Positions 34,201 through 41,790 of a stretch of 64,000 bases of DNA are shown one piece after another. How positions within the stretch are numbered: the stretch's first letter is position 1; every line of letters begins with the position of its first letter. The DNA is from Flavobacterium sp. SUN052 (GTDB lineage Bacteria > Bacteroidota > Bacteroidia > Flavobacteriales > Flavobacteriaceae): positions 186,001 to 250,000 of the forward strand of contig NZ_JAPQNS010000010.1 of the NCBI RefSeq assembly GCF_028867935.1, given 5' to 3'. Made by a program: the position numbers and the translations under genes. The notes under the pieces are model-generated. The model saw only the letters and a program-made list of their open reading frames with translations. It ran no database searches and had not been told where the DNA came from.

Positions 34201-36093
34201 AATAATAATAACAAAGCCAGGTCCTGCTACACCGCTGGTATTGTTGTGCTTTTTCCAGCCAGCCGATTTATAAATTTCATCGATTGGATCATAAGCTGAC
34301 GACAGAATTTCGTTTTTACCCGGAATTAGCGTTAATGCGCCGTTATTGATTTCGTCGTGCGCAACGCTACCAAAAAATTTCCAGGCATCATCGCTATAAA
34401 ACTCGCCACCACCCGGCCCCTGGTTGTTATTAACTCCATTGAAACTGGTTTTAGTCCCAACGGTACCGTTGTTTTCCAGAGTGAACAGGCTACCCGCTGT
34501 CGGAGCAGCCCGGAGTAAGTCTCCCCCAGTAAAGCCGTCATAAAAGCCATTTCCGTTAGGATCGTGATTAGCTACACCAGCAAGGTGCCCAAACCGGTCG
34601 AGCATCCCGATAATCATGTGACCGTCGACGTCGAACTCAAGGTCCGTAATCATTGGCTGAGGCCACATGACGAAATTGGCGTTACAAGGCTCAGGGAACG
34701 TATTTGTCCAGGGAAGCCAGTATTTTAATTCAGCACAAGTGCCAGTAAGGTCAGCTGAACCTCGTTTGAATGAAAGTGGAAACGATAAAACCTGTTCAAA
34801 CTGCCCGCCGGGCAAGGTAGGGTCTAACCGATACACGTGGCCCGACAGAACGGTGTTAGAGGCAACGGCCGCTGCCATGGTTGCCACGTTAGCCACTGGG
34901 GTAGGTACATTCTCCCCCGAACAAACACCGCCTACATACACCAGCCCACGATATACCTTCACGGCCCAGGGCCGAAACTCCCCTTGTGGACAGCCTGGTC
35001 CGGTTAAGGCCCACGATTTTACGCCCGTTGTTGAATTGGGTTTTTGGGCAGGGATGCCTACTTCAAGCCCGTACAGTTTGCGATCGAAAAGGTTGAGCAC
35101 ATAGAGCGTTTTGTCATCGTCCGACATATCGGTTCCGCCCAGGCCAACTTTACCGATGGCCTGCATAGGGCCGGGGTCTGTGTTAGCTACCAGCTTATTA
35201 CCGGACATATCACGATTTGGGATATCGCCCGTTGAAATACCGAGATCAGCGCTCAAACTCAAAAAGTTGGTGGTCGCATTGCTCGATGTGCTGTTAAGAT
35301 CAGTCACGTATATACCCCCCGATCCTAGAGGACCAAAACCGGCATGCCGCTTCACTACAGAAATACTGAATAGGTTTTTCGTACGCCGTTGGAGTGCCAG
35401 GCCCCATATTGCGCCCGTTTGCCGAACTGTGGCCAAGTGAGCAGGGGGAAATTGTGCGGCATTGGCAGAGGTATTACCGGCTCCTTTTGTACTGAATGAT
35501 TCATAATCGAACGCTACAAGGGCATCAGCGGTACCCGCCTGATTCGCAATATCAATGGGTGTGCCGTTATCTTCTGTCTTTAGCGGATCGCCATTGACAA
35601 AGCACGGAATTGTGATTTGAACGTTTGTTGTCTGACAGTAATCATTGGGATAATTAATGCCTGTATTGACGTCTGTTGCTGGCGCGGTCAAAAACTGAAC
35701 GGTAGTACCTCCTCCTGCCGGATTATGAGGAGCGGGATAATAGCCACGTTCCCAATTCGCGAATTCGAGCCGAACTCGCTGACCGGGGGTAATTTCGCCG
35801 GCCGTAAAACTATAGGAGCCATCAGCCGATGTGGTTGCTGTAATTGGCGCTGTACTGAACTCAACGTATGCCCGGACAGTTACCCCCCCAACTCCGTTTT
35901 CTACAGGAGCCGTACCACTACGTGCACCCGTAAGAGTAGGAACAGACGTACTAAGCACACCATCACCATCGAAATCACGGAAAACTTTACCGCTGATTTG
36001 ACCAAGCACCGGTAGGCTTGTCCCGGTTAGGTAAAAAACAAGACCAAACAGCCAAAGGCGGTTCAGTAATGCGGATGATACAAATTTTTTCAT
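31285..36093 (-). CDS. Large SdrD_B-repeat extracellular protein
   Basis: The 1602-residue protein has a signal peptide (LWLFGLVFYLTGTSLPVLGQ). Four SdrD_B prealbumin-like modules are visible: about 32-115 (ISGKVFRDFDGDGVLS), 665-735 (EIGNRVWFDDNRNGIQDAYE), 1130-1200 (NLGDFVFFDSDNNGVQGTSE) and 1375-1450 (GLGDFVWKDLNSNGLQDAGE). Each begins with a D-x-D-x-N-G calcium-loop-like motif. A large unassigned N-terminal region follows module 1. Between modules 2 and 3 are Ig-like domains with RWTGPNNFTSN occurring twice, about 80 residues apart. The short C-terminus (CIPITVRRLK) lacks a clear T9SS sorting domain. It is likely an adhesin or matrix protein. A strong terminator follows it. Confidence 0.87.
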   Translation of the reverse strand: MKKFVSSALLNRLWLFGLVFYLTGTSLPVLGQISGKVFRDFDGDGVLSTSVPTLTGARSGTAPVENGVGGVTVRAYVEFSTAPITATTSADGSYSFTAGEITPGQRVRLEFANWERGYYPAPHNPAGGGTTVQFLTAPATDVNTGINYPNDYCQTTNVQITIPCFVNGDPLKTEDNGTPIDIANQAGTADALVAFDYESFSTKGAGNTSANAAQFPPAHLATVRQTGAIWGLALQRRTKNLFSISVVKRHAGFGPLGSGGIYVTDLNSTSSNATTNFLSLSADLGISTGDIPNRDMSGNKLVANTDPGPMQAIGKVGLGGTDMSDDDKTLYVLNLFDRKLYGLEVGIPAQKPNSTTGVKSWALTGPGCPQGEFRPWAVKVYRGLVYVGGVCSGENVPTPVANVATMAAAVASNTVLSGHVYRLDPTLPGGQFEQVLSFPLSFKRGSADLTGTCAELKYWLPWTNTFPEPCNANFVMWPQPMITDLEFDVDGHMIIGMLDRFGHLAGVANHDPNGNGFYDGFTGGDLLRAAPTAGSLFTLENNGTVGTKTSFNGVNNNQGPGGGEFYSDDAWKFFGSVAHDEINNGALTLIPGKNEILSSAYDPIDEIYKSAGWKKHNNTSGVAGPGFVIIIDSPGTFGKASGLGDSEPICDPAPVEIGNRVWFDDNRNGIQDAYEPGIDGIVVRLYDGSTLVASTTSANGGQWYFTNANVPGKLKYQYRYQVKMDMGQLATYNLTAKGPSAAEGARLFNPKAGGRLASRNYSLSPFQVPNGPDGSIRDSDAKLIGVDATIDVFTGDMGQNDQNYDFSVNSCPVITATTKQLTVCQGETIASVTIEGNYFAVSDKVKFVAFDTQQTDPTAIYSGTNVLGIVTPNSSSTTAAGSLLVTLDRPAIQTSTNSAVTTFKYIYAIIEPVAGTTLATGCLPFDEIVITILPKPRLSVTSGTLTCAQTSATLTASLTNEQNQAIANGIYRWTGPNNFTSNAQNAVVTREGTYTLSAASPNCPAAFTTAIATVQSFTTAPVIVDAIGGVPECSTCTTTISVTFTPETATVRWTGPNNFTSNEATPTVKDPGFYIARVTGPNGCTAETEVELSPGQDADPFANLGDFVFFDSDNNGVQGTSETGVSGVTVELYDAGGLTPIRSTTTGPDGFYSFTDLTPACYQVKFITGTYPTDFVGTTANVGGNIALDSDADPSNGITPVVCLSAGETNNTIDAGLVKKSLIVNVKSICIKDTPFISYSITAVNFVPVNGATITILKYADNSFVETKTNQPLVGQFLYTGAKVDAQGNPIDWPGWDYDEVRGWYQVDDGLRPFLKLLISVNPTAETSVNYPDPSPFCLSGPPLGLGDFVWKDLNSNGLQDAGEPGVPNVTVELYEVISGVRATTVLSTTTTDGSGKYLFTNLFEGSYQVRFVPSSIPASCTITKAFSGTDRANDSNANPITGYSDVITLSLNDTYRPNNTIDCGLAQLPGKVFDPCPIIAAGTPVTVCSGELMPPLSVSVTATGSYSAAQVRFVYFDSPATVAAVYAGGGTVLGTVPVVNGIATLANPAVPTANSTSHVVNRYVYAFIQPTPADPDCRPVSEFMVQVSGKGCIPITVRRLK

Positions 36094-36310
36094 GAGGCTG
36101 TACTATTCGTTTAATTAGAGTTTCTGGTCATTAGGAGAAGGTGTTGCGCGAACAATCGATTGAATCAGAAGGGCTTTTTGCAGCATTTATGAAACAGCTT
36201 ATCCAGGTAAAATTCATTGAGTACGAATTTGCCGCCCCAATGTTGATGTGGGCCTTGCAAACATCTTGCCAACCTTTTAGGCCAGATTTAGGTAACTTTA
36301 CTTTGTGAGT

Positions 36311-38845
36311 ATGCCAGACAACCAGCTATCCCTATCAGACTTGGTATTTTCATATCAAGCAGATGAAGAAGTAACATTCTTTGCGGATTTGATATTACCA
36401 TTACCCATTCCTAACCTATTTACATACCGTGTTCCGAGGGCAATGACCGACGGTATCAAAATTGGTGCCAGAGTTATTGTTCCATTTGGTAAAAAGAACA
36501 GCCGTGTACTAACGGCTATCGTTGCCCGACTACATAATACCCCTCCAGCTAAATACCAGGCGCGATATATATTAGAATTATTAGATGATTATCCGTTAAT
36601 TACTGGTTATCAGTTAGAACTGTTTCGATGGATGGCCGATTACTATATGTGCTGTATAGGAGAAGTGATGAACGTAGCGCTGCCATCAGGCCTCAAAATC
36701 TCCAGCCAATCGAAAGTTCAGTATAATCCAGACTTCGATTATCCCGAATTACTTACCTCTGAGGAGGTATCCTTGCTGGAGGAGCTGAAAAAGCATCCAG
36801 CCCTCACCTATGATGAACTCGGACGACTCGTTGGGGAACTAAATGTACCGGCTGTAATCAAATCCCTAGTAGGGAAGCGGGCGGTGATTGTATTTGAGGA
36901 GGTACGGGAAAAGTACATTCCCAAGATGATTCGAAAGGTTAGACTTCACCCGAATTATGAAGAAAAAGAGCAGCTGATGATGTTGATCCGTAGGCTGGAA
37001 AAACTACCTAAGCAACAAGAAGTTGTAATGCGTTATATGAGTCATGTGCCGTTACAAGTAAACCCAATCTTAAATCAACGTGGATTAGATAAGTCAATTC
37101 TGAACCAGGACGACGAACTCTCTCAATCGTCGTTGGCTACTCTGATCAAAAATGATGTGTTCCAGACATTCGAAGTGATTCAGCCGCGTTTTTCCGACGT
37201 GATGGTACCAACGGCTGAAATTGTTTTGACAGATGCTCAGCGAAAAGCGTCGGAATCGATTATGGCTCAGTTTCAGAGCCAGAACATAGTACTGCTACAT
37301 GGAATCACGGGTAGTGGTAAGACCGAAGTATATATAGATCTTATTCAACAGGCGCTGGGCAGTGGTTCTCAGGTGCTGTATCTGCTCCCCGAAATTGCCT
37401 TGACTACCCAAATTGTCGTTCGGCTTCAGCGTGTGTTTGGTGATAAGATGGGAATTTACCACTCCAAATTCTCGGATAATGAACGGGTAGAGGTTTGGAA
37501 AGGCATTGTATCGGGTCAGTATCAGTTTGTAGTAGGGGTGAGGTCAGCCGTTTTTTTGCCATTCGACAACCTCGGATTAATTATTGTCGACGAAGAACAC
37601 GAAACCTCTTATAAGCAGCACGACCCCGCCCCCCGCTATCATGCCCGCGATGTTGCCATGATGATGGCCCAATGGCAACAGGCCAAAGTTTTGCTGGGGT
37701 CGGCAACGCCTTCGCTGGAAAGCTATTTTCAGGCGCAACAAGGGAAGTATGGTTTTGTAGAACTGTTTCAGCGGTTTGGAGCTGCCGTGTTGCCAGAGAT
37801 CTTGTTGGTTGATGTGAAGCAGGAAAAGAAGCAGAAAACCATGAAAAACGAGTTCTCGTCGGCTCTGCTTACTGCTCTCGGTAACAACTTAGAAAATAAA
37901 GAACAAAGTATTCTGTTCCAGAACCGTCGTGGCTATTCACCTTATATTCAGTGTGAAGACTGCGATTGGACGGCCGAATGCCCCAACTGTGCCGTGAGCC
38001 TGACCTACCATATGCGGGCGGGCGAGTTGCGCTGCCATTATTGTGGGTATAAAGAAGAAGTACCGCGAACGTGTCCGACCTGCGGGTCTACCAAGGTAAA
38101 AACGATTGGATTCGGGACTGAAAAGCTCGAAGATCAGCTACAAATTCTTTTTCCAGAAGCGAAGATCCTGCGCATGGACCTCGATACAACGCGAGCCAAG
38201 AACGCTTATCAGCAAATTATTTCGGAGTTTGAGCAGGGTGAGGTAGACATGTTGGTAGGGACGCAAATGATCACCAAAGGGCTAGACTTTGATAAAGTAA
38301 GCCTGGTCGGTATTTTCGACGCGGATCGTATTATTCATTTCCCCGAATTTAGAGCCACTGAGCGGGCATTTCAAATGCTCACTCAAGTAAGCGGACGTGC
38401 CGGTCGGCGGGGTGGCCGACGAGGTCGAGTGTTAATTCAGACCAACAACCCTCAACAGTTGATTCTCCAGAAAATCATTGATAATGATTATAAGGGGCTT
38501 TACGATGAGGAGATTCAGGAGCGGCAAAACTTCAACTATCCACCATTTTCGCGGCTTATTAAACTGACTGTTCGTCATCCCGAGCAACATATTAGCAAAC
38601 AGGCTGCCGAGCGCCTTGCTGCCGAACTTACCGATACGCTTGGTAGCAGTCGAGTGCTAGGGCCTGAACAACCCTTAGTGGAGCGTATCCGCAATCAATT
38701 TCTATACGATATTTTAATAAAGATCGAGCGTGGCCCGGTGAATATGAAAGCGGTCAAAGAATTCATCCGCGACCGAATCAACGATATCCTCACAGATAAA
38801 GGTCTGCGTCAGGTCAGCGTAGTGGCCGATGTGGATTGTTTGTGA
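36311..38845 (+). CDS. priA: Primosomal replication-restart helicase PriA
   Basis: The 844-residue protein matches PriA: a 3'-DNA-binding domain (about 20-130, LPLPIPNLFTYRVPR), a superfamily 2 helicase core with Walker A GITGSGKTEVY near residue 331, a DEEHETSYKQ Walker B near 428, and motif VLLGSATPSLES. Inserted in the helicase is a zinc-binding region with eight cysteines (CEDCDWTAECPNC...CHYCGY...CPTCGS, about 547-595). It reloads the replisome at stalled forks. A GTG at 36305 would add two residues; ATG 36311 was preferred. It is divergent from the SdrD_B gene across 211 bp in which I see no promoter of good match. Confidence 0.96.
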   Translation: MPDNQLSLSDLVFSYQADEEVTFFADLILPLPIPNLFTYRVPRAMTDGIKIGARVIVPFGKKNSRVLTAIVARLHNTPPAKYQARYILELLDDYPLITGYQLELFRWMADYYMCCIGEVMNVALPSGLKISSQSKVQYNPDFDYPELLTSEEVSLLEELKKHPALTYDELGRLVGELNVPAVIKSLVGKRAVIVFEEVREKYIPKMIRKVRLHPNYEEKEQLMMLIRRLEKLPKQQEVVMRYMSHVPLQVNPILNQRGLDKSILNQDDELSQSSLATLIKNDVFQTFEVIQPRFSDVMVPTAEIVLTDAQRKASESIMAQFQSQNIVLLHGITGSGKTEVYIDLIQQALGSGSQVLYLLPEIALTTQIVVRLQRVFGDKMGIYHSKFSDNERVEVWKGIVSGQYQFVVGVRSAVFLPFDNLGLIIVDEEHETSYKQHDPAPRYHARDVAMMMAQWQQAKVLLGSATPSLESYFQAQQGKYGFVELFQRFGAAVLPEILLVDVKQEKKQKTMKNEFSSALLTALGNNLENKEQSILFQNRRGYSPYIQCEDCDWTAECPNCAVSLTYHMRAGELRCHYCGYKEEVPRTCPTCGSTKVKTIGFGTEKLEDQLQILFPEAKILRMDLDTTRAKNAYQQIISEFEQGEVDMLVGTQMITKGLDFDKVSLVGIFDADRIIHFPEFRATERAFQMLTQVSGRAGRRGGRRGRVLIQTNNPQQLILQKIIDNDYKGLYDEEIQERQNFNYPPFSRLIKLTVRHPEQHISKQAAERLAAELTDTLGSSRVLGPEQPLVERIRNQFLYDILIKIERGPVNMKAVKEFIRDRINDILTDKGLRQVSVVADVDCL

Positions 38846-38849
38846 GCTA

Positions 38850-39338
38850 CTACAATCCAAGTAAATTCTTCAATCGATCGTAAAATCCGGTGTTGTGGAA
38901 TGTAAAACGTTTGTGCAGGATGTAATTACTGATAAAGCTCAAACCCATGCCAATAACTTGGGCACCGAGCTTATTCAAATTGACCTGTTTCACAGAGAAT
39001 GGGATATACAGAGTCAACTGCTCAAACCTCGTGGTTGAAAACTCATAAATAAAGGAGGAGCCGTATACTGTAATTAGGCAGGATACCGCCGATACCATCA
39101 CAAATTTTATAGCTTCCCGGCGGGTTTGAGCGGAGTTACGAGCATTAAAGGCAAAGAGTTTGGTGAGAACGAATCCTACCACAAAAGCGACCAAATACCC
39201 AATGAACAAGGCTTGCTCATAGCTGATCTTAAACCACTCCTGTAATAAACTGCCTGCAATTAACTGGACTGTAGCACCAATAGCTGCTACAATAAAATAA
39301 GCGATGACGTCTCGCCGATTGAAAAGATTATTCGTCAT
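38850..39338 (-). CDS. GtrA-family membrane protein
   Basis: The 162-residue protein has four transmembrane helices and the GtrA pattern: FIVAAIGATVQLIAGSLL at the start, IGYLVAFVVGFVLTKLFAF in the middle, and NYILHKRFTFHNTG near the end, the last being the usual 'N..L.R.WVF'-type motif. GtrA proteins are thought to flip or present lipid-linked sugars for O-antigen or teichoic-acid decoration. No glycosyltransferase is adjacent. An exact -7 box lies 43 bp upstream. Confidence 0.88.
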   Translation of the reverse strand: MTNNLFNRRDVIAYFIVAAIGATVQLIAGSLLQEWFKISYEQALFIGYLVAFVVGFVLTKLFAFNARNSAQTRREAIKFVMVSAVSCLITVYGSSFIYEFSTTRFEQLTLYIPFSVKQVNLNKLGAQVIGMGLSFISNYILHKRFTFHNTGFYDRLKNLLGL

Positions 39339-39381
39339 AAATACGTTAAACGGATACGAGTATCCGGCATGTTCAATCTGC

Positions 39382-39389
39382 CAAAGGTA
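39382..39389 (-). promoter_or_regulatory. Candidate -7 box for the GtrA gene
   Basis: The minus strand reads TACCTTTG, matching TAnnTTTG, 43 bp before the start at 39338 and 20 bp beyond the upstream stop. No TTG lies at -33. Confidence 0.4.
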
Positions 39390-39408
39390 GGTGAAATACC
39401 TGTACCAG

Positions 39409-40185
39409 CTAGCTTACCTCAACCATCGCTGGATTTCTGAAATCACCATGTTCTCCGTATGAAACATAACCCAACATGTTGGTAAGCAGCTGCGTACTTC
39501 CTATTTGAATGGGCGGTCGATTGCCATGGCTGTGACCATAAATCCATACATCGGGCCGGGTTTCCAGAATAAAGTCGTCGAGATCATTGGCAAAGCCTTG
39601 TTGTAACTCGCTGTTTTTGTAGCGCGGATGTACGCATTGCAGAGAAGGCAGGTGGTGTGAAACGATCACGGTTGGCCCATCAAAAGGCTTAGCCAATTCC
39701 GTTTGGAGAAACGCAAGGGATGGTTCATGTAATCTTTTTGTGTACATGGCTGGCGTGAGTTTTCGACCTGAATAATGAATCAGATCAAAATCGGACATTC
39801 CTCTCCCAATAGTCCATTCGTTCTGTTCGTCTATATGCGACCAGAGCGTAGTCAATAAGAAACGAACCTTATTAATTTCCGTTGCCACATTATGCATCAA
39901 CTGGATATTGGGTAACACGTCAATCTGCACAGGCTTGTCAAGCATGCTAGTATCCCAACCCCGATAGAATTCGTGGTTACCCGGAATCCACAATACATAC
40001 TTAAACTGTTTGCTTAACGATTTGAAAAAGGATTTGTCAAAATTTCGAACGTTGTAGTTATTTAAGCTGGTAATGTCGCCAGCCAGCACGAGTATATCCG
40101 CAGCTGGTTCAATAGGATTAGTTAGAATGTACTCCTGGTTGTGAGCAAATTCAAGATGTAGGTCGGAGCAATATTGGATACTCAT
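39409..40185 (-). CDS. Calcineurin-like metallophosphoesterase
   Basis: The 258-residue protein carries the complete metallophosphoesterase signature: SDLHLEF (D8, H10), LVLAGDITS (D about 36), PGNHEFYRG (N, H), VSHHLPS and YGHSHGN, which together bind two metal ions. It hydrolyses a phosphomonoester or diester; the substrate is unknown and no neighbour suggests it. It has no signal peptide and should be cytoplasmic. It is divergent from the respiratory operon across a 242-bp interval that contains that operon's promoter. Confidence 0.9.
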   Translation of the reverse strand: MSIQYCSDLHLEFAHNQEYILTNPIEPAADILVLAGDITSLNNYNVRNFDKSFFKSLSKQFKYVLWIPGNHEFYRGWDTSMLDKPVQIDVLPNIQLMHNVATEINKVRFLLTTLWSHIDEQNEWTIGRGMSDFDLIHYSGRKLTPAMYTKRLHEPSLAFLQTELAKPFDGPTVIVSHHLPSLQCVHPRYKNSELQQGFANDLDDFILETRPDVWIYGHSHGNRPPIQIGSTQLLTNMLGYVSYGEHGDFRNPAMVEVS

Positions 40186-40370
40186 TATTGAAGAAGAAAG
40201 CCGGGGTAAGAGGTTTCCAAATGCTTGATTTCTGCTGATCTATAGACTATAAATATTCGGCCCATAAAGTAAACATTTTGTGGTATACAAACAGTTAGGC
40301 CTTCAATTCGGCGGAACAATCTAGACCCGCTACAAATTAAAATATGGCTTAAAATATCAAAAGTGAACGT

Positions 40371-40401
40371 TTGGGTAAACAGCAATCGTGCATTACTTTT
40401 G
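40371..40401 (+). promoter_or_regulatory. Promoter of the actABCDEF/cta respiratory operon
   Basis: TTG (40371-40373), a 20-bp spacer and TACTTTTG (40394-40401) match the Bacteroidota promoter TTG-N19/20-TAnnTTTG. It lies 27 bp before the first ATG of actA (40428), giving a short leader. No other comparable site was seen inside the following 17 kb of co-directional genes. Confidence 0.7.
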
Positions 40402-40427
40402 TGAGCCAATAAAAGTTGGTAAGCATT

Positions 40428-41768
40428 ATGTATTACAACTCACTAAATAAATCATTGAAAATGAGTCGTTTGTCAGGGTTTTGCGGAGCATTAGCTCTTT
40501 CACTGACGCTGCTACTCAATGGCGGTCAGGTGAATGCACAGGACTCGGCGGCAGCAGCCGGTGGTAGTCCAGCAGCAGCAGCAGCCCCCGCACCAGCGAG
40601 TGGCGGTGGTGATGTAGAGAAAGGCAAGGGACTGTTTAGTAACAACTGTGCTCAGTGCCACGCAGTTACGGCAGAAGCTTTGGTCGGGCCAGGTTTAAAA
40701 GGCGTTCGGCAACGGACTCCCGGTGATGACTGGCTGAAGAAGTGGATTCGTAATTCGTCTGCTGTAATTGCCTCAGGGGACGCTTATGCGGTAGGAGTGT
40801 TTAACAAGTACAATAAAATTCAGATGTCGAGCTTTCCGAACTTAACGGACGACGACATTACAAGTATCCTGGATTATATTGATTCAGCTGGCGCTCCTGC
40901 AAAGGCCGCAGTTGCAGATACTGGAACTCCAGCACCAGGTAATTCTACCGCCCAATCAGGTGATTCAGGATCTCCTTCAAGCCTGTTCACTTTCGTACTA
41001 ATTGCCCTGTTAGTTGTGATGTTGCTGGTATTGGGCGTACTGCTCGTTATCGTTACCATTCTCTCCAAGGCAGTTCAGCCAAGTGCAGCTACGTTAGAAG
41101 GTACAACCGTTGGGGGAAACACACTAGTGGATCGCCTGCGTACGGGCTTATCCAACACCGTCAATAACCCAATTATTCGTTCAGTAGTGGTTTGGTTGTT
41201 TGTACTGGTTGTTGCTAAAGCAGTAATTGATGGTTCATTTAGCGTTGGTATTCAACAAGGGTACGCGCCTAAGCAGCCCATTCAATACTCGCACAAACTT
41301 CACGCTGGTCAATACAAGATTGACTGTAATTATTGCCACACAGGCGTTAACAAAGGAAAGTCGGCCACTATTCCAGCGGCTAACATTTGTATGAACTGCC
41401 ACGGGGTAATCAAAAAAGAGTCGCCAGAAATTCAGAAGATATACGCAGCTATCGAACAGAATCGCCCTATCGAGTGGATTCGGGTTCACAACTTGCCTGA
41501 TCTGGCCTATTTCAACCACGCGCAACACGTCAATGTTGGTAACGTTCAATGCCAGACCTGTCACGGCGAAATCGAAAAGATGGAAGTTGTTGAGCAGCGT
41601 TCTTCTCTTACAATGGGCTGGTGTATTGACTGCCACCGCAAAACGGAGGTAAACACCAAAGACAACGCCTACTACGACAAGCTGGTTGCCCTGCACCGCA
41701 AAGAGACTAAAGAGCCGCTCAAAGTAGCCAATATCGGTGGCCTTGAATGTTCAAAGTGCCACTACTAA
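40428..41768 (+). CDS. actA: Alternative complex III multiheme cytochrome c subunit ActA
   Basis: The product of about 446 residues contains six CXXCH heme sites. One (CAQCH) lies in an N-terminal class-I-like cytochrome domain after a signal peptide and an Ala/Pro-rich linker. Five (CNYCH, CMNCH, CQTCH, CIDCH, CSKCH) lie in the C-terminal cytochrome-c3-like domain. A transmembrane helix (FVLIALLVVMLLVLGVLLVI) separates the two parts, and a second hydrophobic stretch (SVVVWLFVLVVAKAVI) follows. ActA receives electrons from the quinol-oxidising part of ACIII and passes them on to cytochrome c or the oxidase. ATG 40461 is an alternative start giving a tighter signal peptide. Confidence 0.93.
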   Translation: MYYNSLNKSLKMSRLSGFCGALALSLTLLLNGGQVNAQDSAAAAGGSPAAAAAPAPASGGGDVEKGKGLFSNNCAQCHAVTAEALVGPGLKGVRQRTPGDDWLKKWIRNSSAVIASGDAYAVGVFNKYNKIQMSSFPNLTDDDITSILDYIDSAGAPAKAAVADTGTPAPGNSTAQSGDSGSPSSLFTFVLIALLVVMLLVLGVLLVIVTILSKAVQPSAATLEGTTVGGNTLVDRLRTGLSNTVNNPIIRSVVVWLFVLVVAKAVIDGSFSVGIQQGYAPKQPIQYSHKLHAGQYKIDCNYCHTGVNKGKSATIPAANICMNCHGVIKKESPEIQKIYAAIEQNRPIEWIRVHNLPDLAYFNHAQHVNVGNVQCQTCHGEIEKMEVVEQRSSLTMGWCIDCHRKTEVNTKDNAYYDKLVALHRKETKEPLKVANIGGLECSKCHY

Positions 41769-41790
41769 TTCGATTTTCATTCAATTACAC

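Noticed and set aside
31285..36093. Internal plus-strand frames of 60-145 codons under the SdrD_B gene
   Set aside because: All are antisense shadows of a long repetitive coding sequence without domain features.
40185..40409. A 74-codon minus-strand frame between the phosphoesterase and actA
   Set aside because: It runs through the respiratory promoter, has no family resemblance and no ribosome site; the interval is better read as regulatory.
40540..40610. GCAGCAGCAGC run in actA as a possible microsatellite or CRISPR-like repeat
   Set aside because: It codes for the Ala/Pro-rich linker between signal peptide and heme domain; no spacer-repeat structure is present.
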